Shown here one piece after another: positions 1 to 12,206 of a DNA stretch of 64,000 bases (the first letter of the stretch is position 1; the number at the start of each line of letters is the position of its first letter). The notes under the pieces were generated by a model that had not been told where the DNA came from, made no database searches, and saw only the letters and a list, made by a program, of their open reading frames with translations. The DNA is from Azospirillum rugosum (lineage in GTDB: Bacteria; Pseudomonadota; Alphaproteobacteria; Azospirillales; Azospirillaceae), in assembly GCF_017876155.1 (NCBI RefSeq), contig NZ_JAGINP010000002.1, forward strand, positions 124,001 to 188,000, written 5' to 3'. A program made the position numbers and the translations under genes.

Positions 1-70
1 GTAGCTCAGTTGGTAGAGCCCTCGGTTGTGGTCCGAGTGGTCGTGGGTTCGAGTCCCATCCATCGCCCCA
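1..70 (+). tRNA. tRNA-His(GUG), 5' end cut by window
   Basis: The sequence is identical over its whole length to the complete tRNA-His at 182-258. The D arm, the anticodon loop TTGTGGT (anticodon GTG), the T arm and an encoded CCA at 68-70 are all present. The first seven bases of the acceptor stem lie outside the window. Together with the next entry it forms a tandem duplication separated by 111 bp. Confidence 0.93.
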
Positions 71-181
71 GTCCCCCCACTATCACCCGCTCGCCCGGTT
101 TGTGCAATGCAATAAGGGCGGCTTCGGCCAGTGTGCCGAGGCAGGGAATGTCGGGGCTGGCCGGAACGGCGGGCCCACGGT

Positions 182-258
182 GGCGATGGTAGCTCAGTTG
201 GTAGAGCCCTCGGTTGTGGTCCGAGTGGTCGTGGGTTCGAGTCCCATCCATCGCCCCA
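182..258 (+). tRNA. tRNA-His(GUG)
   Basis: This is a complete cloverleaf with an 8-bp acceptor stem, GGCGATGG (182-189) pairing with CCATCGCC (248-255). It therefore has the extra G-1:C73 pair that identifies histidine tRNAs. The anticodon is GTG and the 3' CCA (256-258) is encoded. It is an exact tandem copy of the tRNA at 1-70. Confidence 0.96.
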
Positions 259-357
259 ATCCTTTCCGTCTTCAAAATTCATCGTTCCCCATGAGGCTGG
301 CTTCTCGCCGGGCGTGACCGCCCCTATGCTGCGCAGACACGCCTGTGGGGAGGACCG

Positions 358-1179
358 ATGTTCCGTGAAAACACGCTGAAGCGAACGCTCGCCGCCGGAC
401 GGCCGGCGCTTGGCTGCTGGCTCGACATGCGGAGCCCCGTGGCGGCGGAGATCGTCGGCCTCGCCGGGTACGACTGCGCGGTCATCGATCATGAGCATGG
501 TCCCGGCTCGCTCGGCGACGGGCTGGCGCTTTTGCAGGCACTGTCCGGCACCGGCTGCACGGGATTGATGCGCGTTCCGGCCAACGACCCCGTCTACCTC
601 AAGCGTGCGCTCGACATCGGCGTCGAGGGCGTGATGATCCCGTCCGTGAACTCGGCGGAGGAGGCGAGGGCGGCGGTGGCCGCCTGCCGTTATCCGCCCA
701 CGGGGCTGCGGGGAGCCGCCTATGGGATGGCGCGGGGCGCCGATTACGGCATCTGCGGCGAGCGCTACCGCGACCGCTGCGCCGACGAGCTTTTCATCAT
801 CTGCCAGATCGAGACGATGCAGGCGGTGGACGCGATCCCGGAGATCGCCGCCGTTGACGGCGTCGACATGCTGTTCGTCGGTCCCTACGACCTGTCCGGC
901 AGCTTCGGCCGCCTGGGCCAGTTCGACGACCCGGAGGTTCTCGCGCTTCTGGAGCGGGCGGAGCGGGCGATCCTGGCGTCCGGCACGCTCTACGGCACCA
1001 TACCGGTGAAGAACCGGCCGATGGAGCAGCTGATCGAGCGGGGATGCCATCTGGTGGTGGCGGGCGGCGACATCGGCTTCATGCGGGCGGGTGCTGTGGC
1101 CCAGGTCGACGCCTTCCGCAAGGCGTCGGGCACGGGGGCGGGCAAGGGGGCTGGAGGCCGGTCCGAGGGAGGTGCCTGA
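358..1179 (+). CDS. HpcH/HpaI-family aldolase
   Basis: The 273-aa protein belongs to the HpcH/HpaI class II aldolase family, TIM-barrel enzymes that cleave or form 2-keto acids such as 4-hydroxy-2-oxoheptanedioate or 2-keto-3-deoxy-rhamnonate with a divalent metal. Supporting motifs are IDHEHGP near residue 43, the RGAAYGMARGADYG segment near 121, and QIETMQAVDAIPEI followed by VDMLFVGPYDLSGSFG (about 147-182), which carries the metal-binding Glu and Asp. The C-terminal 20 residues are a Gly/Ala-rich tail outside the usual fold. A GGGGAGG ribosome site precedes ATG 358. The stop overlaps the ATG of nnr (TGATG), so the two are probably translationally coupled. The exact substrate cannot be told from sequence. 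Confidence 0.88.
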   Translation: MFRENTLKRTLAAGRPALGCWLDMRSPVAAEIVGLAGYDCAVIDHEHGPGSLGDGLALLQALSGTGCTGLMRVPANDPVYLKRALDIGVEGVMIPSVNSAEEARAAVAACRYPPTGLRGAAYGMARGADYGICGERYRDRCADELFIICQIETMQAVDAIPEIAAVDGVDMLFVGPYDLSGSFGRLGQFDDPEVLALLERAERAILASGTLYGTIPVKNRPMEQLIERGCHLVVAGGDIGFMRAGAVAQVDAFRKASGTGAGKGAGGRSEGGA

Positions 1180-2645
1180 TGGAGGAGCTGCTGTCCGTTG
1201 CGGAGATGTACCGGGCGGATGCGCTGACCATGGCCGGCGGCGTGCCCGGACCGGTGCTGATGGAAGCTGCCGGGGCGGCCGTCGTCCGCGCGGTCTGCGA
1301 GCGCTGGGCGCCGCACCCGACGGTCGTCCTCTGCGGTCCCGGCAACAACGGCGGCGACGGCTTCGTCATCGCGCGCCTGCTGCTTGAGGCGGGATGGCCG
1401 GTGCGCCTCGCCCTTCTGGGCTCCCGCTCCGCCCTGCGCGGGGACGCCGCGGTGGCGGCGGAACGCTGGGGCGGTCCGGTCGAGGCGGCGGACCCGTTCC
1501 TGCTCCAGGGCAACCCGCTGGTCATTGACGCGCTGTTCGGCGCCGGGCTCGCCCGTCCGCTCGACGGGATGGCGAAGGCGGTGGTCGAGGCCATGTCCGG
1601 CCGGACGGTCGTGGCGGTCGATGTGCCAAGCGGCGTGCACGGCGACTCCGGGGAGGTGCTCGGCGCCGCTCCGCAGGCCGCTCTGACCGTCACCTTCTTC
1701 CGGCGCAAGCCCGGACACCTTCTGATGCCGGGCCGGGCCCTGTGCGGCGAGGTGGTCGTCGCCGACATCGGCATTCCCGATTCGGTGCTGGACAGCATCG
1801 AGCCGGCGGCCTTCGAGAACGGTCCGTCCCTGTGGCGCCGACGCTACCCGTGGCCGCGGCTCGACTCGCACAAATACGCGCGCGGGCACGCCGTGGTTCT
1901 GGGCGGCGCGCGGATGACCGGGGCGGCCCGCCTCTCGGCGCGTGCGGCGCTGCGGGCCGGGGCGGGGCTGGTGACCATCGCCAGCCCGCCGGAGTCCTTT
2001 CCCATCTACGCCGCGGCTTCGCCGAGCCTGATCGTCGCGGAGACGGCCGACGGCGAGGCCTTCGAGTCCCTGCTCGCCGACCCGCGCAAGAACGCGGTCC
2101 TTCTCGGGCCCGGTGCCGGCGTCGGGCCGGACACCCGCGCGCGGGTGCTGTCCGCCCTGTCGGTGGGCAAGGACTGCGTGCTGGACGCGGACGCCCTGAC
2201 CAGCGTCGCCGAATCGCCGACCGAGCTTTTCGACCGCTTGACCGGCCGGTGCGTCCTGACCCCGCACGACGGGGAATTCGCCCGTGTGTTCCCGGACCTC
2301 GCCAAGGCCGGGGGCGGCAAGATGACGCGGGCTCGCGCCGCGGCGCAGCGGTGCGGCGCGGTCGTGCTGATCAAGGGGGCGGATACGGTCGTCGCCGCGC
2401 CCGACGGGCGGGCGGTCGTCAACGCCAACGCCCCGGCGGATCTCGCCACGGCCGGCTCCGGCGACGTGCTGGCGGGCATGGTCCTGGGCCTGCTCGCCCA
2501 GGGGATGGACGCCTTCGACGCGACCTGCGCCGCGGTGTGGCTGCACGGCGCGGCGGCCAACGCGGTGGGCCCCGGCCTGATCGCGGAGGATTTGCCGGAG
2601 GCCTTGCCGGGCGTGCTGCGGCGCCTGAAGGCGGGCGATCTTTAG
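1179..2645 (+). CDS. nnr: bifunctional NAD(P)H-hydrate epimerase / ADP-dependent NAD(P)HX dehydratase
   Basis: The 488-aa, two-domain enzyme repairs hydrated NADH and NADPH. The N-terminal YjeF_N epimerase domain (about 1-210) shows GPGNNGGDGFVIARLL and DVPSGVHGDSG. The C-terminal ribokinase-like ADP-dependent dehydratase domain (about 220-485) shows LTPHDGEFARVF, IKGADTVVA and ATAGSGDVLAGMVLG. The length matches bacterial Nnr. ATG 1179 was chosen because it overlaps the upstream stop and gives the typical MEELLSVAEMYRAD start; a longer in-frame extension upstream lies inside the aldolase gene. The pairing with an aldolase is probably only transcriptional. Confidence 0.95.
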   Translation: MEELLSVAEMYRADALTMAGGVPGPVLMEAAGAAVVRAVCERWAPHPTVVLCGPGNNGGDGFVIARLLLEAGWPVRLALLGSRSALRGDAAVAAERWGGPVEAADPFLLQGNPLVIDALFGAGLARPLDGMAKAVVEAMSGRTVVAVDVPSGVHGDSGEVLGAAPQAALTVTFFRRKPGHLLMPGRALCGEVVVADIGIPDSVLDSIEPAAFENGPSLWRRRYPWPRLDSHKYARGHAVVLGGARMTGAARLSARAALRAGAGLVTIASPPESFPIYAAASPSLIVAETADGEAFESLLADPRKNAVLLGPGAGVGPDTRARVLSALSVGKDCVLDADALTSVAESPTELFDRLTGRCVLTPHDGEFARVFPDLAKAGGGKMTRARAAAQRCGAVVLIKGADTVVAAPDGRAVVNANAPADLATAGSGDVLAGMVLGLLAQGMDAFDATCAAVWLHGAAANAVGPGLIAEDLPEALPGVLRRLKAGDL

Positions 2646-2733
2646 CGCCTCATCGATCGGGTGGAGCTTATCCATCCGGTCGGGCTCACGCGAACCGCTT
2701 GCCGAGGGCGGCTTGGCGGGCCAGACTCCCGGC

Positions 2734-4269
2734 ATGAGCGATACGCCGGAGATGATCAGCAACGAGCCCGCGCCGGCCGCGCCACCGCAGCCGGGCCTGC
2801 TCGACCGAACCCTGGACTCCCTGCGCGCCCGCTGGCGCGAGATCGCCGCGTCGGCCCGCGGCGTGGTGGGCGCAGCGCCACGCGCCTCCCTCCCCAAGGA
2901 GGACGCGGAGCGCCTGAAGGAGCAGATCGAGGCCTGTCTGGTAGGCCGCGGCGGCGAGGTGTCGGCGCGCGCCCGCGCCGCGCAGCTCGGCCGCACCTAC
3001 CTGGCGCTCGACCCCCGCGGGCGGCGCAACTTCCTGATGATGCTCGCGCGCGACTTCGACGTGGACCGCGCCGCGGTGGACGAGGCCATGGCGACCTTCC
3101 TGGCGGCCACCGACCCGGTCGGCCGCGGCCACGCCGAGCGAGCGCTGCGCCGGGCGCTGGAGCCGCCGCGCCTGCGCCTGCTGACCCAGTTCAACGCGCT
3201 GCCCGAAGGGGTGAAGTTCCTCGTCGACCTGCGCGCCGAGCTGATGGAGATGGCGCGCGGCGAGCCGCTGCTCCAGGCGCTGGAGGACGACCTGAAGAAC
3301 CTGCTGCGGCATTGGTTCGACGTCGGCTTCCTGGAAATGCACCGCATCACCTGGGACAGCCCGGCCTCCCTCCTGGAAAAGCTGATCAAGTACGAGGCGG
3401 TGCACGAGATCAGCGGCTGGCAGGACCTGAAGGACCGGCTCGACTCCGACCGGCGCTGCTTCGCCTTCTTCCACCCGCGCATGCCCAACGAGCCGCTGAT
3501 CTTCGTCGAGGTCGCGCTGGTCCAGGGCATGTCCGACAACGTCCAGGCGCTGCTCGACCCGTCCGCCCCCGTCTGCGACCCGAAGAGCGCCGACAGCGCC
3601 ATCTTCTACTCCATCTCCAACGCGCAGGTTGGGCTGGCCGGCATCAGCTTCGGCAACTTCCTGATCAAGCGCGTGGTCGACGGGCTGACCAACGAGTTCC
3701 CCAACATCAAGTGCTTCGCCACCCTGTCGCCGATTCCCGGCTTCCGCCGCTGGCTCGACCAGGAGCTGAGGGAGCGCGGACACGCGCTGCTGACCCCGCC
3801 GGAGGCCGAACGACTCGCCGAGGCGCTCGCCGAGCGGGGATCGGATGGTGCCGATTCCGGGGGCGATGACGGCGCCGAGGGGCCGCCGGTGCTGGCCGCC
3901 GCGCTGGCCCTTCCCGGCTGGCACCAGGACGAGGATCTGCAGAAGCGGATGCGCGGCCCGCTGACCCGGCTGTGCACCCAGTATTTGACCACCGCGCGCG
4001 CGTCCGATCGCCGCAGCGAGCGTCCCGGCGCCGCCCCGGCGCGGGCGCTCGACCCGGTCGCGCACTTCCACCTGAGCAACGGCGCGCGGATGGAGCGGCT
4101 GAACTGGCTGGGCGACACCTCGCCCAAAGGGCTGCGGCAGTCCTGCGGGATGATGATCAACTACCGGTACAAGTTGGCCGAAATCGACGCCAACCACGAG
4201 GCCTACCGGGGGGAGGGGAAGATCAATGCCTCCTCGTCGATCCGCTCGTCGGCCAAGGCCAGCGCGTGA
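2734..4269 (+). CDS. malonyl-CoA decarboxylase
   Basis: The 511-aa protein is related to malonyl-CoA decarboxylases, which convert malonyl-CoA to acetyl-CoA and CO2. The N-terminal half is the helical MCD_N domain. The C-terminal GNAT-like catalytic domain has HPRMPNEPLIFVEVAL (about 249-264), SISNAQVGLAGISFGNFL, LSPIPGFRRWL and the strongly conserved HFHLSNGARMERLNWLGD. The conserved Ser of the second motif and the His before LSNGA match the Ser/His pair proposed as catalytic in the family. ATG 2734 is preferred. A TTG at 2713 would add seven residues. A low-complexity acidic insert lies near residues 365-390. The gene is monocistronic. Confidence 0.93.
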   Translation: MSDTPEMISNEPAPAAPPQPGLLDRTLDSLRARWREIAASARGVVGAAPRASLPKEDAERLKEQIEACLVGRGGEVSARARAAQLGRTYLALDPRGRRNFLMMLARDFDVDRAAVDEAMATFLAATDPVGRGHAERALRRALEPPRLRLLTQFNALPEGVKFLVDLRAELMEMARGEPLLQALEDDLKNLLRHWFDVGFLEMHRITWDSPASLLEKLIKYEAVHEISGWQDLKDRLDSDRRCFAFFHPRMPNEPLIFVEVALVQGMSDNVQALLDPSAPVCDPKSADSAIFYSISNAQVGLAGISFGNFLIKRVVDGLTNEFPNIKCFATLSPIPGFRRWLDQELRERGHALLTPPEAERLAEALAERGSDGADSGGDDGAEGPPVLAAALALPGWHQDEDLQKRMRGPLTRLCTQYLTTARASDRRSERPGAAPARALDPVAHFHLSNGARMERLNWLGDTSPKGLRQSCGMMINYRYKLAEIDANHEAYRGEGKINASSSIRSSAKASA

Positions 4270-4405
4270 GGTGGCGGCGCCACGCCAAAACGCACCCGTC
4301 AGGCCCCCAAAGAGGCTGTTTGCGGCGCGAACCCTGTGCTATAGAGCGGGCTTCGCCGGCAGTCCGGCGGGTGTTCCGCACCCGTCGCGGGCTGTCTTTG
4401 CCATT

Positions 4406-4490
<85 letters not shown>

Positions 4491-4581
4491 TGGCAAACCC
4501 TTGGACCGCATGGGAACACACGGTTTCGGGCCGCCCGGACGGGCGCCGCCGGGCCGGACAACGAGATAGGCTTTCGTTCCG

Positions 4582-5916
4582 ATGAACATCACCGAGACCA
4601 GCGCCGACGGCCTGAAGCGCGAGTACAAGGTCGTCATTTCCGCCCAGGATATCGAACAGAAGGTGCAGGGCCGGCTCGACGAGCTGCGCCAGACGGTGCA
4701 GCTGCCCGGCTTCCGCCCGGGCAAGGTGCCGGTCGCCGTGATCAAGCAGCGCTACGGCGGCAGCGTCCTGGCCGAGGCCCTGGAAGACGCCATCGCCGAC
4801 AGCTCGCGCCAGGCGCTGAGCGAGCGCGGCCTGCGCATCGCCATGCAGCCGAAGATCGAGGTCGAGAAGTACGAGCAGGGCGGCGACCTGTCCTACACCA
4901 TGGGCGTCGAGCTGCTGCCGGACATCGAGCCGGGCGACTTCGCCGCCCTGGAGCTGGAGAAGCCGGTCGCCGAGGTGGACGAGACGGCCGTCGACGAGGC
5001 GGTTGCCCGTCTGGCGTCCGCCCACTCCGTCCAGGCCCCGGTCACCGAGGACCGTCCGGCCGAGAAGGGCGACATCGCCGTGATCGACTTCGCCGGCACC
5101 GTCGGCGGCGAGGCCCTGCCGGGCATGGACGGCAAGGACTATCCGCTGGAGCTGGGCGCCAACCAGTTCGTTCCGGGCTTCGAGGACCAGCTGGTCGGCG
5201 CCAAGGCCGGCGAGCACCGCACGGTCACCGTGACCTTCCCGGCCGACTACCCGCACGACCGCCTGAAGGGCGCGGAGACGGTGTTCGAGGTCGACGTGAA
5301 GGAGCTCCGCAAGAACGTCCCGGCCGAGGTCAACGACGACCTCGCCAAGGAGTTCGGCATGGAGAGCCTGGAGAAGCTGCGCGAGGCCGTCCGCGACCGC
5401 ATCAAGAGCGAGTATGCCAACGTGTCGCGCCTGCGCGTGAAGCGCCAGCTGCTCGACAAGCTGGCCGAGGGGCACTCCTTCGAGGTCCCGCCGGGCATGG
5501 TGGACATCGAGTTCAACGGCATCTGGGAGCGCCTCCAGGAGGAGCTGAAGAACGGCACCGCCGGTGAGGACGCCGGCAAGCCGGAGGAGGAGCTGAAGAC
5601 CGAGTACCGCGGCATCGCCGAGCGCCGCGTGCGCCTGGGCCTGCTGCTGTCCGAGGTCGGCCGCCGCAACAACATCCAGGTGAGCCAGGACGAGCTGAAC
5701 CGCGCCCTGATCGCCGAGGCGCGCCGCTTCCCCGGCCAGGAGCGCCAGGTGTTCGACTTCTTCAAGCAGAACCAGCAGGCGCTTGAGAACCTCCGCGCCC
5801 CGATCTTCGAGGACAAGGTCGTCGACTTCATCCTGGACCAGGCCAAGGTGAACGAGAAGCCCGTGTCGGTCGATGAGCTGATGAAGGACCCCGACGAAGA
5901 GGCCGCCGCGGCCTGA
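4582..5916 (+). CDS. tig: trigger factor, ribosome-associated chaperone and prolyl isomerase
   Basis: The 444-aa protein has the normal trigger-factor length. The N-terminal ribosome-binding domain carries the signature GFRPGKVP (about residues 45-52). The central FKBP-type peptidyl-prolyl isomerase domain (about 150-245) shows [32 protein letters not shown] and VTFPADYP. A long helical C-terminal chaperone arm ends in an acidic tail. It binds the ribosome exit site and shields nascent chains. Its position upstream of clpP-clpX-lon is the classic proteostasis cluster of alphaproteobacteria. Confidence 0.97.
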   Translation: MNITETSADGLKREYKVVISAQDIEQKVQGRLDELRQTVQLPGFRPGKVPVAVIKQRYGGSVLAEALEDAIADSSRQALSERGLRIAMQPKIEVEKYEQGGDLSYTMGVELLPDIEPGDFAALELEKPVAEVDETAVDEAVARLASAHSVQAPVTEDRPAEKGDIAVIDFAGTVGGEALPGMDGKDYPLELGANQFVPGFEDQLVGAKAGEHRTVTVTFPADYPHDRLKGAETVFEVDVKELRKNVPAEVNDDLAKEFGMESLEKLREAVRDRIKSEYANVSRLRVKRQLLDKLAEGHSFEVPPGMVDIEFNGIWERLQEELKNGTAGEDAGKPEEELKTEYRGIAERRVRLGLLLSEVGRRNNIQVSQDELNRALIAEARRFPGQERQVFDFFKQNQQALENLRAPIFEDKVVDFILDQAKVNEKPVSVDELMKDPDEEAAAA

Positions 5917-6019
5917 TCGGCGAGAAAGGATGAGGGGCGGCCTACCGGCCGCCTCGATCCATACCTATATGAATGTCTGCTCAGACCTCAAACGAGCTGC
6001 GGGAGCAGGGAAGAACAAC

Positions 6020-6649
6020 ATGTACGACTTCGAACCGAAGATGAATGCTCTGGTCCCGATGGTCATCGAGCAGACCAACCGGGGCGAACGGGCGTACGAC
6101 ATTTATTCGCGACTGCTGAAGGAGCGGATCATCTTCCTGATCGGCGGCGTCAACGATGCCGTGGCCAGCCTGATCTGCTCGCAGCTGCTGTTCCTTGAGT
6201 CGGAGAACCCGAGCAAGGACATCGCGCTCTACATCAATTCTCCGGGCGGCTACGTCTCGGCCGGCCTCGCCATCTACGACACCATGCAGTACATCCGTCC
6301 GCAGGTGTCCACGGTGTGCATGGGGCAGGCGGCCTCCATGGGCTCGCTCCTGCTGGCCGCGGGCGCGCCGGGCAAGCGCTTCTCGCTGCCGAACAGCCGG
6401 ATCATGATCCACCAGCCGTCGGGCGGCGCCCAGGGCCAGGCCTCGGACATCGAGATCCAGGCCCAGGAGATCCTGAAGCTGCGGTCGCGCCTCAACGACA
6501 TCTACGTCAAGCACACCGGCCAGACGCTCGACACGATCGAGGCCGCGATGGAGCGCGACAAGTTCATGTCGCCGGAGGAGGCCAAGGCTTTCGGCCTGAT
6601 CGACGAGGTGGTGGAGAAGCGTCCGGGCGGCGACAACAGCGCGTCGTAA
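6020..6649 (+). CDS. clpP: ATP-dependent Clp protease proteolytic subunit
   Basis: The 209-aa serine peptidase S14 forms the tetradecameric barrel that degrades substrates unfolded by ClpX or ClpA. The catalytic triad is visible as Ser106 in MGQAASMGS, His131 in MIHQP and Asp180 in ERDKFMS. The 25- and 74-residue spacings match E. coli ClpP. ATG 6020 ([15 protein letters not shown]) was chosen over an upstream in-frame ATG at 5930, because it follows a GGGAGCAGGG ribosome site and gives the usual short propeptide. Confidence 0.96.
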   Translation: MYDFEPKMNALVPMVIEQTNRGERAYDIYSRLLKERIIFLIGGVNDAVASLICSQLLFLESENPSKDIALYINSPGGYVSAGLAIYDTMQYIRPQVSTVCMGQAASMGSLLLAAGAPGKRFSLPNSRIMIHQPSGGAQGQASDIEIQAQEILKLRSRLNDIYVKHTGQTLDTIEAAMERDKFMSPEEAKAFGLIDEVVEKRPGGDNSAS

Positions 6650-6969
6650 CCGGCGTCACCGCGTCCCCCGGTCCATGCCGGGGGAGGGGCGGTGGCGGTC
6701 GTCCGATGCGGCGGTGCACAATCGCCCGCCGCCCGGTGGGGCGACGAACAAATGATTGATTGCGCCGTTTCCCTGTTGTTGAATGGCAGCGAGACGGCCC
6801 GACGGGTCGGGTTCGGGCGCCGTAAGGATGCTTTGGACCATGTGTGAGCGGATGCGTTAACCTTGTCGAAGGCATTGCCAGAGACAACCTTTGAAAGGAC
6901 CGGCGTCGGGGGACGCCGCAGGCGGTTGACTGGTAACGGATGAGTCCCCCGCGAGATGACGGAGTACCG
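6650..6969 (+). other. clpP-clpX intergenic region
   Basis: This 320-bp stretch has no convincing gene. It holds a perfect 8-bp hairpin (TCCCCCGG 6664-6671, loop of six, CCGGGGGA 6678-6685) just after clpP. There is no T-run, so it is more likely an mRNA-stabilising or processing element than a classical terminator. Promoter elements for clpX presumably lie in 6730-6950, but I could not assign hexamers with confidence. Confidence 0.5.
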
Positions 6970-8238
<1,269 letters not shown>

Positions 8239-8308
8239 AGAATAGCGAAGGCGTGTGCCCAGGGAATGGGCACGCGTCATTCGATTTCCATAGGACGGCA
8301 ACGATCGA

Positions 8309-8336
8309 ACGGGCGCGTGAACACGCGCCCGTTTTT
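8309..8336 (+). terminator. intrinsic terminator of clpX
   Basis: A perfect 11-bp stem ACGGGCGCGTG (8309-8319) / CACGCGCCCGT (8322-8332) with an AA loop is followed by a T-run (8332-8336). It lies 70 bp after the clpX stop. A second GC hairpin sits just upstream, near 8251-8275. Confidence 0.85.
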
Positions 8337-8382
8337 GCTGTGATTTTGTCCGATTAAGGGGCGGAATACCGCCTTACAGCCC

Positions 8383-8413
8383 CTTGAAGGGGCACGGGGG
8401 CTGTGCCACGTTA
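8383..8413 (+). promoter_or_regulatory. candidate heat-shock (RpoH-type) promoter of lon
   Basis: CTTGAA at 8383-8388 is followed after 17 bp by CCACGTTA at 8406-8413, about 100 bp before the lon start. This resembles the alphaproteobacterial sigma-32 pattern (CTTG... and a C-rich -10). Heat-shock control of lon is established in other bacteria. The match is imperfect and the assignment is inference. Confidence 0.35.
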
Positions 8414-8511
8414 GAAAGCGTGCCGGTTTTCGTGCCCCGCGCTCATCCCGAGGCAGGGCCCTTCTCAGGCCCATCCCGGGCTGACGGCGTCCCAATCAAG
8501 AGGCCCAATCA

Positions 8512-10926
<2,415 letters not shown>

Positions 10927-10973
10927 CCCGGTTTTCAGGGTTATGGCCGCGTAAAAATGCGGCTCCTGTCCAG

Positions 10974-11008
10974 AACGCCCGCCCGTCGCCAATTGACGGG
11001 CGGGCGTT
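10974..11008 (+). terminator. terminator-like hairpin after lon
   Basis: A 14-bp perfect stem, AACGCCCGCCCGTC (10974-10987) / GACGGGCGGGCGTT (10995-11008), has a 7-nt loop and lies 48 bp after the lon stop. The following sequence GCTGTGTTT is only weakly T-rich. The right arm overlaps the proposed hupB -35 box. Confidence 0.65.
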
Positions 11009-11021
11009 GCTGTGTTTATCC
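10993..11021 (+). promoter_or_regulatory. candidate sigma-70 promoter of hupB
   Basis: TTGACG (10993-10998) and TTATCC (11016-11021) are separated by 17 bp, about 70 bp before the hupB GTG start. The -35 is a five-of-six match. The assignment rests on spacing and position only. Confidence 0.4.
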
Positions 11022-11089
11022 TTTTACGTGCAAAGTCGTGGGGCGGCTTTGTTCAAACGATTGTTTGCAGAGTTGGGAAGGGGGAATAA

Positions 11090-11362
11090 GTGAACAAGAA
11101 CGATCTCGTGGCGCACGTCGCCGATGCTGCGGGTTTGTCTAAAACTGACGCGACCAAAGCGGTTGACGCGGTGTTTGAAGGGATCGCCGACTCGCTCAAG
11201 AAGGGTGACGAGGTGCGTCTGGTTGGATTCGGCACTTTCGCCGTTGCCGAGCGCGCGGCCAGCGAGGGGCGCAATCCCCGCACCGGTGAGAAGATCGCCA
11301 TCCCGGCCTCTAAGCAGCCGAAATTCAAGCCCGGCAAGACGTTGAAGGACGGCTTGAACTGA
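11090..11362 (+). CDS. hupB: DNA-binding protein HU-beta
   Basis: The 90-aa histone-like HU/IHF family protein forms dimers that bend and compact DNA. The N-terminal helices MNKNDLVAHVADAAGLSK and the RNPRTGEKIAIPASK arm with the intercalating proline are both clear, and the length is exact for the family. It starts with GTG 11090 after a GGGAAGGGGG ribosome site. HU after lon is the usual alphaproteobacterial order. Confidence 0.96.
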   Translation: MNKNDLVAHVADAAGLSKTDATKAVDAVFEGIADSLKKGDEVRLVGFGTFAVAERAASEGRNPRTGEKIAIPASKQPKFKPGKTLKDGLN

Positions 11363-11388
11363 TCCCCGCTTTCGGGGCATAGTGCCGA

Positions 11389-11414
11389 CCGGCCGGGCAA
11401 CCCCGGCCGGTTTT
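11389..11414 (+). terminator. intrinsic terminator of hupB
   Basis: The stem CCGGCCGGG (11389-11397) / CCCGGCCGG (11402-11410) with a 4-nt loop is followed by TTTT. It lies about 27 bp after the hupB stop. Confidence 0.88.
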
Positions 11415-11456
11415 CGTTTGCGGCACCGGCATGGACGATTGCGCGGCGCCTGCGAC

Positions 11457-11531
11457 GGGCGATTAGCTCAGCGGTAGAGCATCTCGTTTACACCGAGAGG
11501 GTCGGGGGTTCGAAACCCTCATCGCCCACCA
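11457..11531 (+). tRNA. tRNA-Val(UAC), prophage integration site
   Basis: This is a 75-nt cloverleaf. The acceptor GGGCGAT pairs with ATCGCCC, the discriminator is A, and CCA is encoded at 11529-11531. The anticodon loop TTTACAC gives TAC. Its 3' 48 bp, from the anticodon arm to CCA, recur at 59447-59494. The phage therefore integrated into this gene and its own copy of the 3' end keeps the tRNA intact. The original host terminator now lies 48 kb away at 59497. Confidence 0.97.
11484..11531 (+). repeat. attL, 48-bp attachment core
   Basis: It is identical base for base to 59447-59494. The flanks diverge on both sides: the preceding base is C here and T at attR, and the following base is A here and C at attR. 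The core covers the anticodon arm through CCA of tRNA-Val, a standard target for tyrosine integrases. Confidence 0.95.
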
Positions 11532-11559
11532 ACCTTTTCAAGCACTTAGCGACCGACCG

Positions 11560-11580
11560 CGGCCCCTCTTGGGGCCGTTT
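11560..11580 (+). terminator. phage-derived terminator after tRNA-Val
   Basis: The hairpin CGGCCCC (11560-11566) / GGGGCCG (11571-11577) with a TCTT loop is followed by TTT. It lies inside the prophage 29 bp after the tRNA and substitutes for the displaced host terminator. Confidence 0.65.
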
Positions 11581-11588
11581 CGCGTTTC

Positions 11589-11607
11589 TAGGTAACAATT
11601 AGGTAAC
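11589..11607 (+). repeat. integrase arm-type sites, left end
   Basis: Two direct copies of the core TAGGTAAC lie at 11589-11596 and, within the longer ATTAGGTAAC, at 11598-11607. The same decamer occurs three more times beside the integrase at the right end (59306-59366). Their position about 60-75 bp inside the att core fits the arm-binding sites of a tyrosine integrase. Confidence 0.7.
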
Positions 11608-11697
11608 ACCGCCCGCCGGATAGGGCAGGGGGCGGGCCGCTCCGCATGGAGCGTTGCCCCATGTTGCTTGATGTATCGTCATGTTATGGATTTTTGC

Positions 11698-11730
11698 TTG
11701 ACAGAAAAGGCGTGCATATCCTTCTATTCA
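11698..11730 (+). promoter_or_regulatory. candidate promoter of the left XRE gene
   Basis: A perfect TTGACA at 11698-11703 lies 60 bp before ATG 11763. The -10 is uncertain: CTTCTA is at 17-bp spacing and TATTCA lies slightly further. The local sequence is AT-rich compared with its surroundings. Confidence 0.4.
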
Positions 11731-11762
11731 GTTAACACGACACCCCGCCTCGGAGAGTTCCC

Positions 11763-12101
11763 ATGGAAACCGCAGACGCAACCGCCGAACAGGATCGGTT
11801 CGCCTACGAGTTCGGCATCCGCCTGGAGGCGGCGCGGATGACGCTGCAGCTCACCCCGGCCGACATGTGCAAGCTGCTCGGGTGCGCCCGCAGTACCTAC
11901 ACACAATACATCCGCGGCGGCTCAATGATTGCGGCGCAACGGTTGGCGCCCCTGGTGAAGCGCGGCATTTCCAGCGACTATTTGCTGTTCAACGTCAAGA
12001 CGGCAATCCCGGCTGGCCTCATTAAGGACTTGGAAGAGAACGAGCAGACGGCCAAGATCGAGCGGGATAAGCCGCAGAACAAGGGACGTCGCGACCTCTA
12101 A
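11763..12101 (+). CDS. XRE/Cro-CI family HTH regulator
   Basis: The 112-aa protein has a helix-turn-helix core at about residues 18-55 (FGIRLEAARMTLQLTPADMC, then LLGCARSTYTQYIRGG) of the Cro/CI superfamily. A short basic C-terminal tail lacks a LexA-type peptidase domain, so this is not a self-cleaving CI repressor. It is the first prophage gene after attL. It lies upstream of two palindromic operators (12207-12258) that are plausible targets of it or of a Cro-like partner. Whether it acts as repressor or Cro analogue cannot be told. Confidence 0.8.
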   Translation: METADATAEQDRFAYEFGIRLEAARMTLQLTPADMCKLLGCARSTYTQYIRGGSMIAAQRLAPLVKRGISSDYLLFNVKTAIPAGLIKDLEENEQTAKIERDKPQNKGRRDL

Positions 12102-12141
12102 GTCTTCAGGCCTTCTCGCAAAGACACTACTGAAAACTTGC

Positions 12142-12173
12142 GCACCGTGCCGCCCTGGCGGCGCGGTGCTTTG
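12142..12173 (+). terminator. terminator after XRE gene
   Basis: A 13-bp stem (12142-12154 with 12157-12169, one G-T pair) has a minimal loop and is followed by TTTG, 40 bp after the XRE stop. It separates the regulator from the operator region that drives the AlpA-like gene and early operon. Confidence 0.7.
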
Positions 12174-12206
12174 TCGTGCCCGCCTGCCGACCCGGCCCGT
12201 TGCACC

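Noticed and set aside
990-2996. Large reverse-strand open frame opposite nnr (668 codons)
   Set aside because: High-GC shadow of the well-supported forward nnr gene; Arg/Gly-rich composition, no family, no ribosome site.
5930-6019. N-terminal extension of ClpP by 30 residues
   Set aside because: Downstream ATG 6020 has a better ribosome site and gives the family's usual length.
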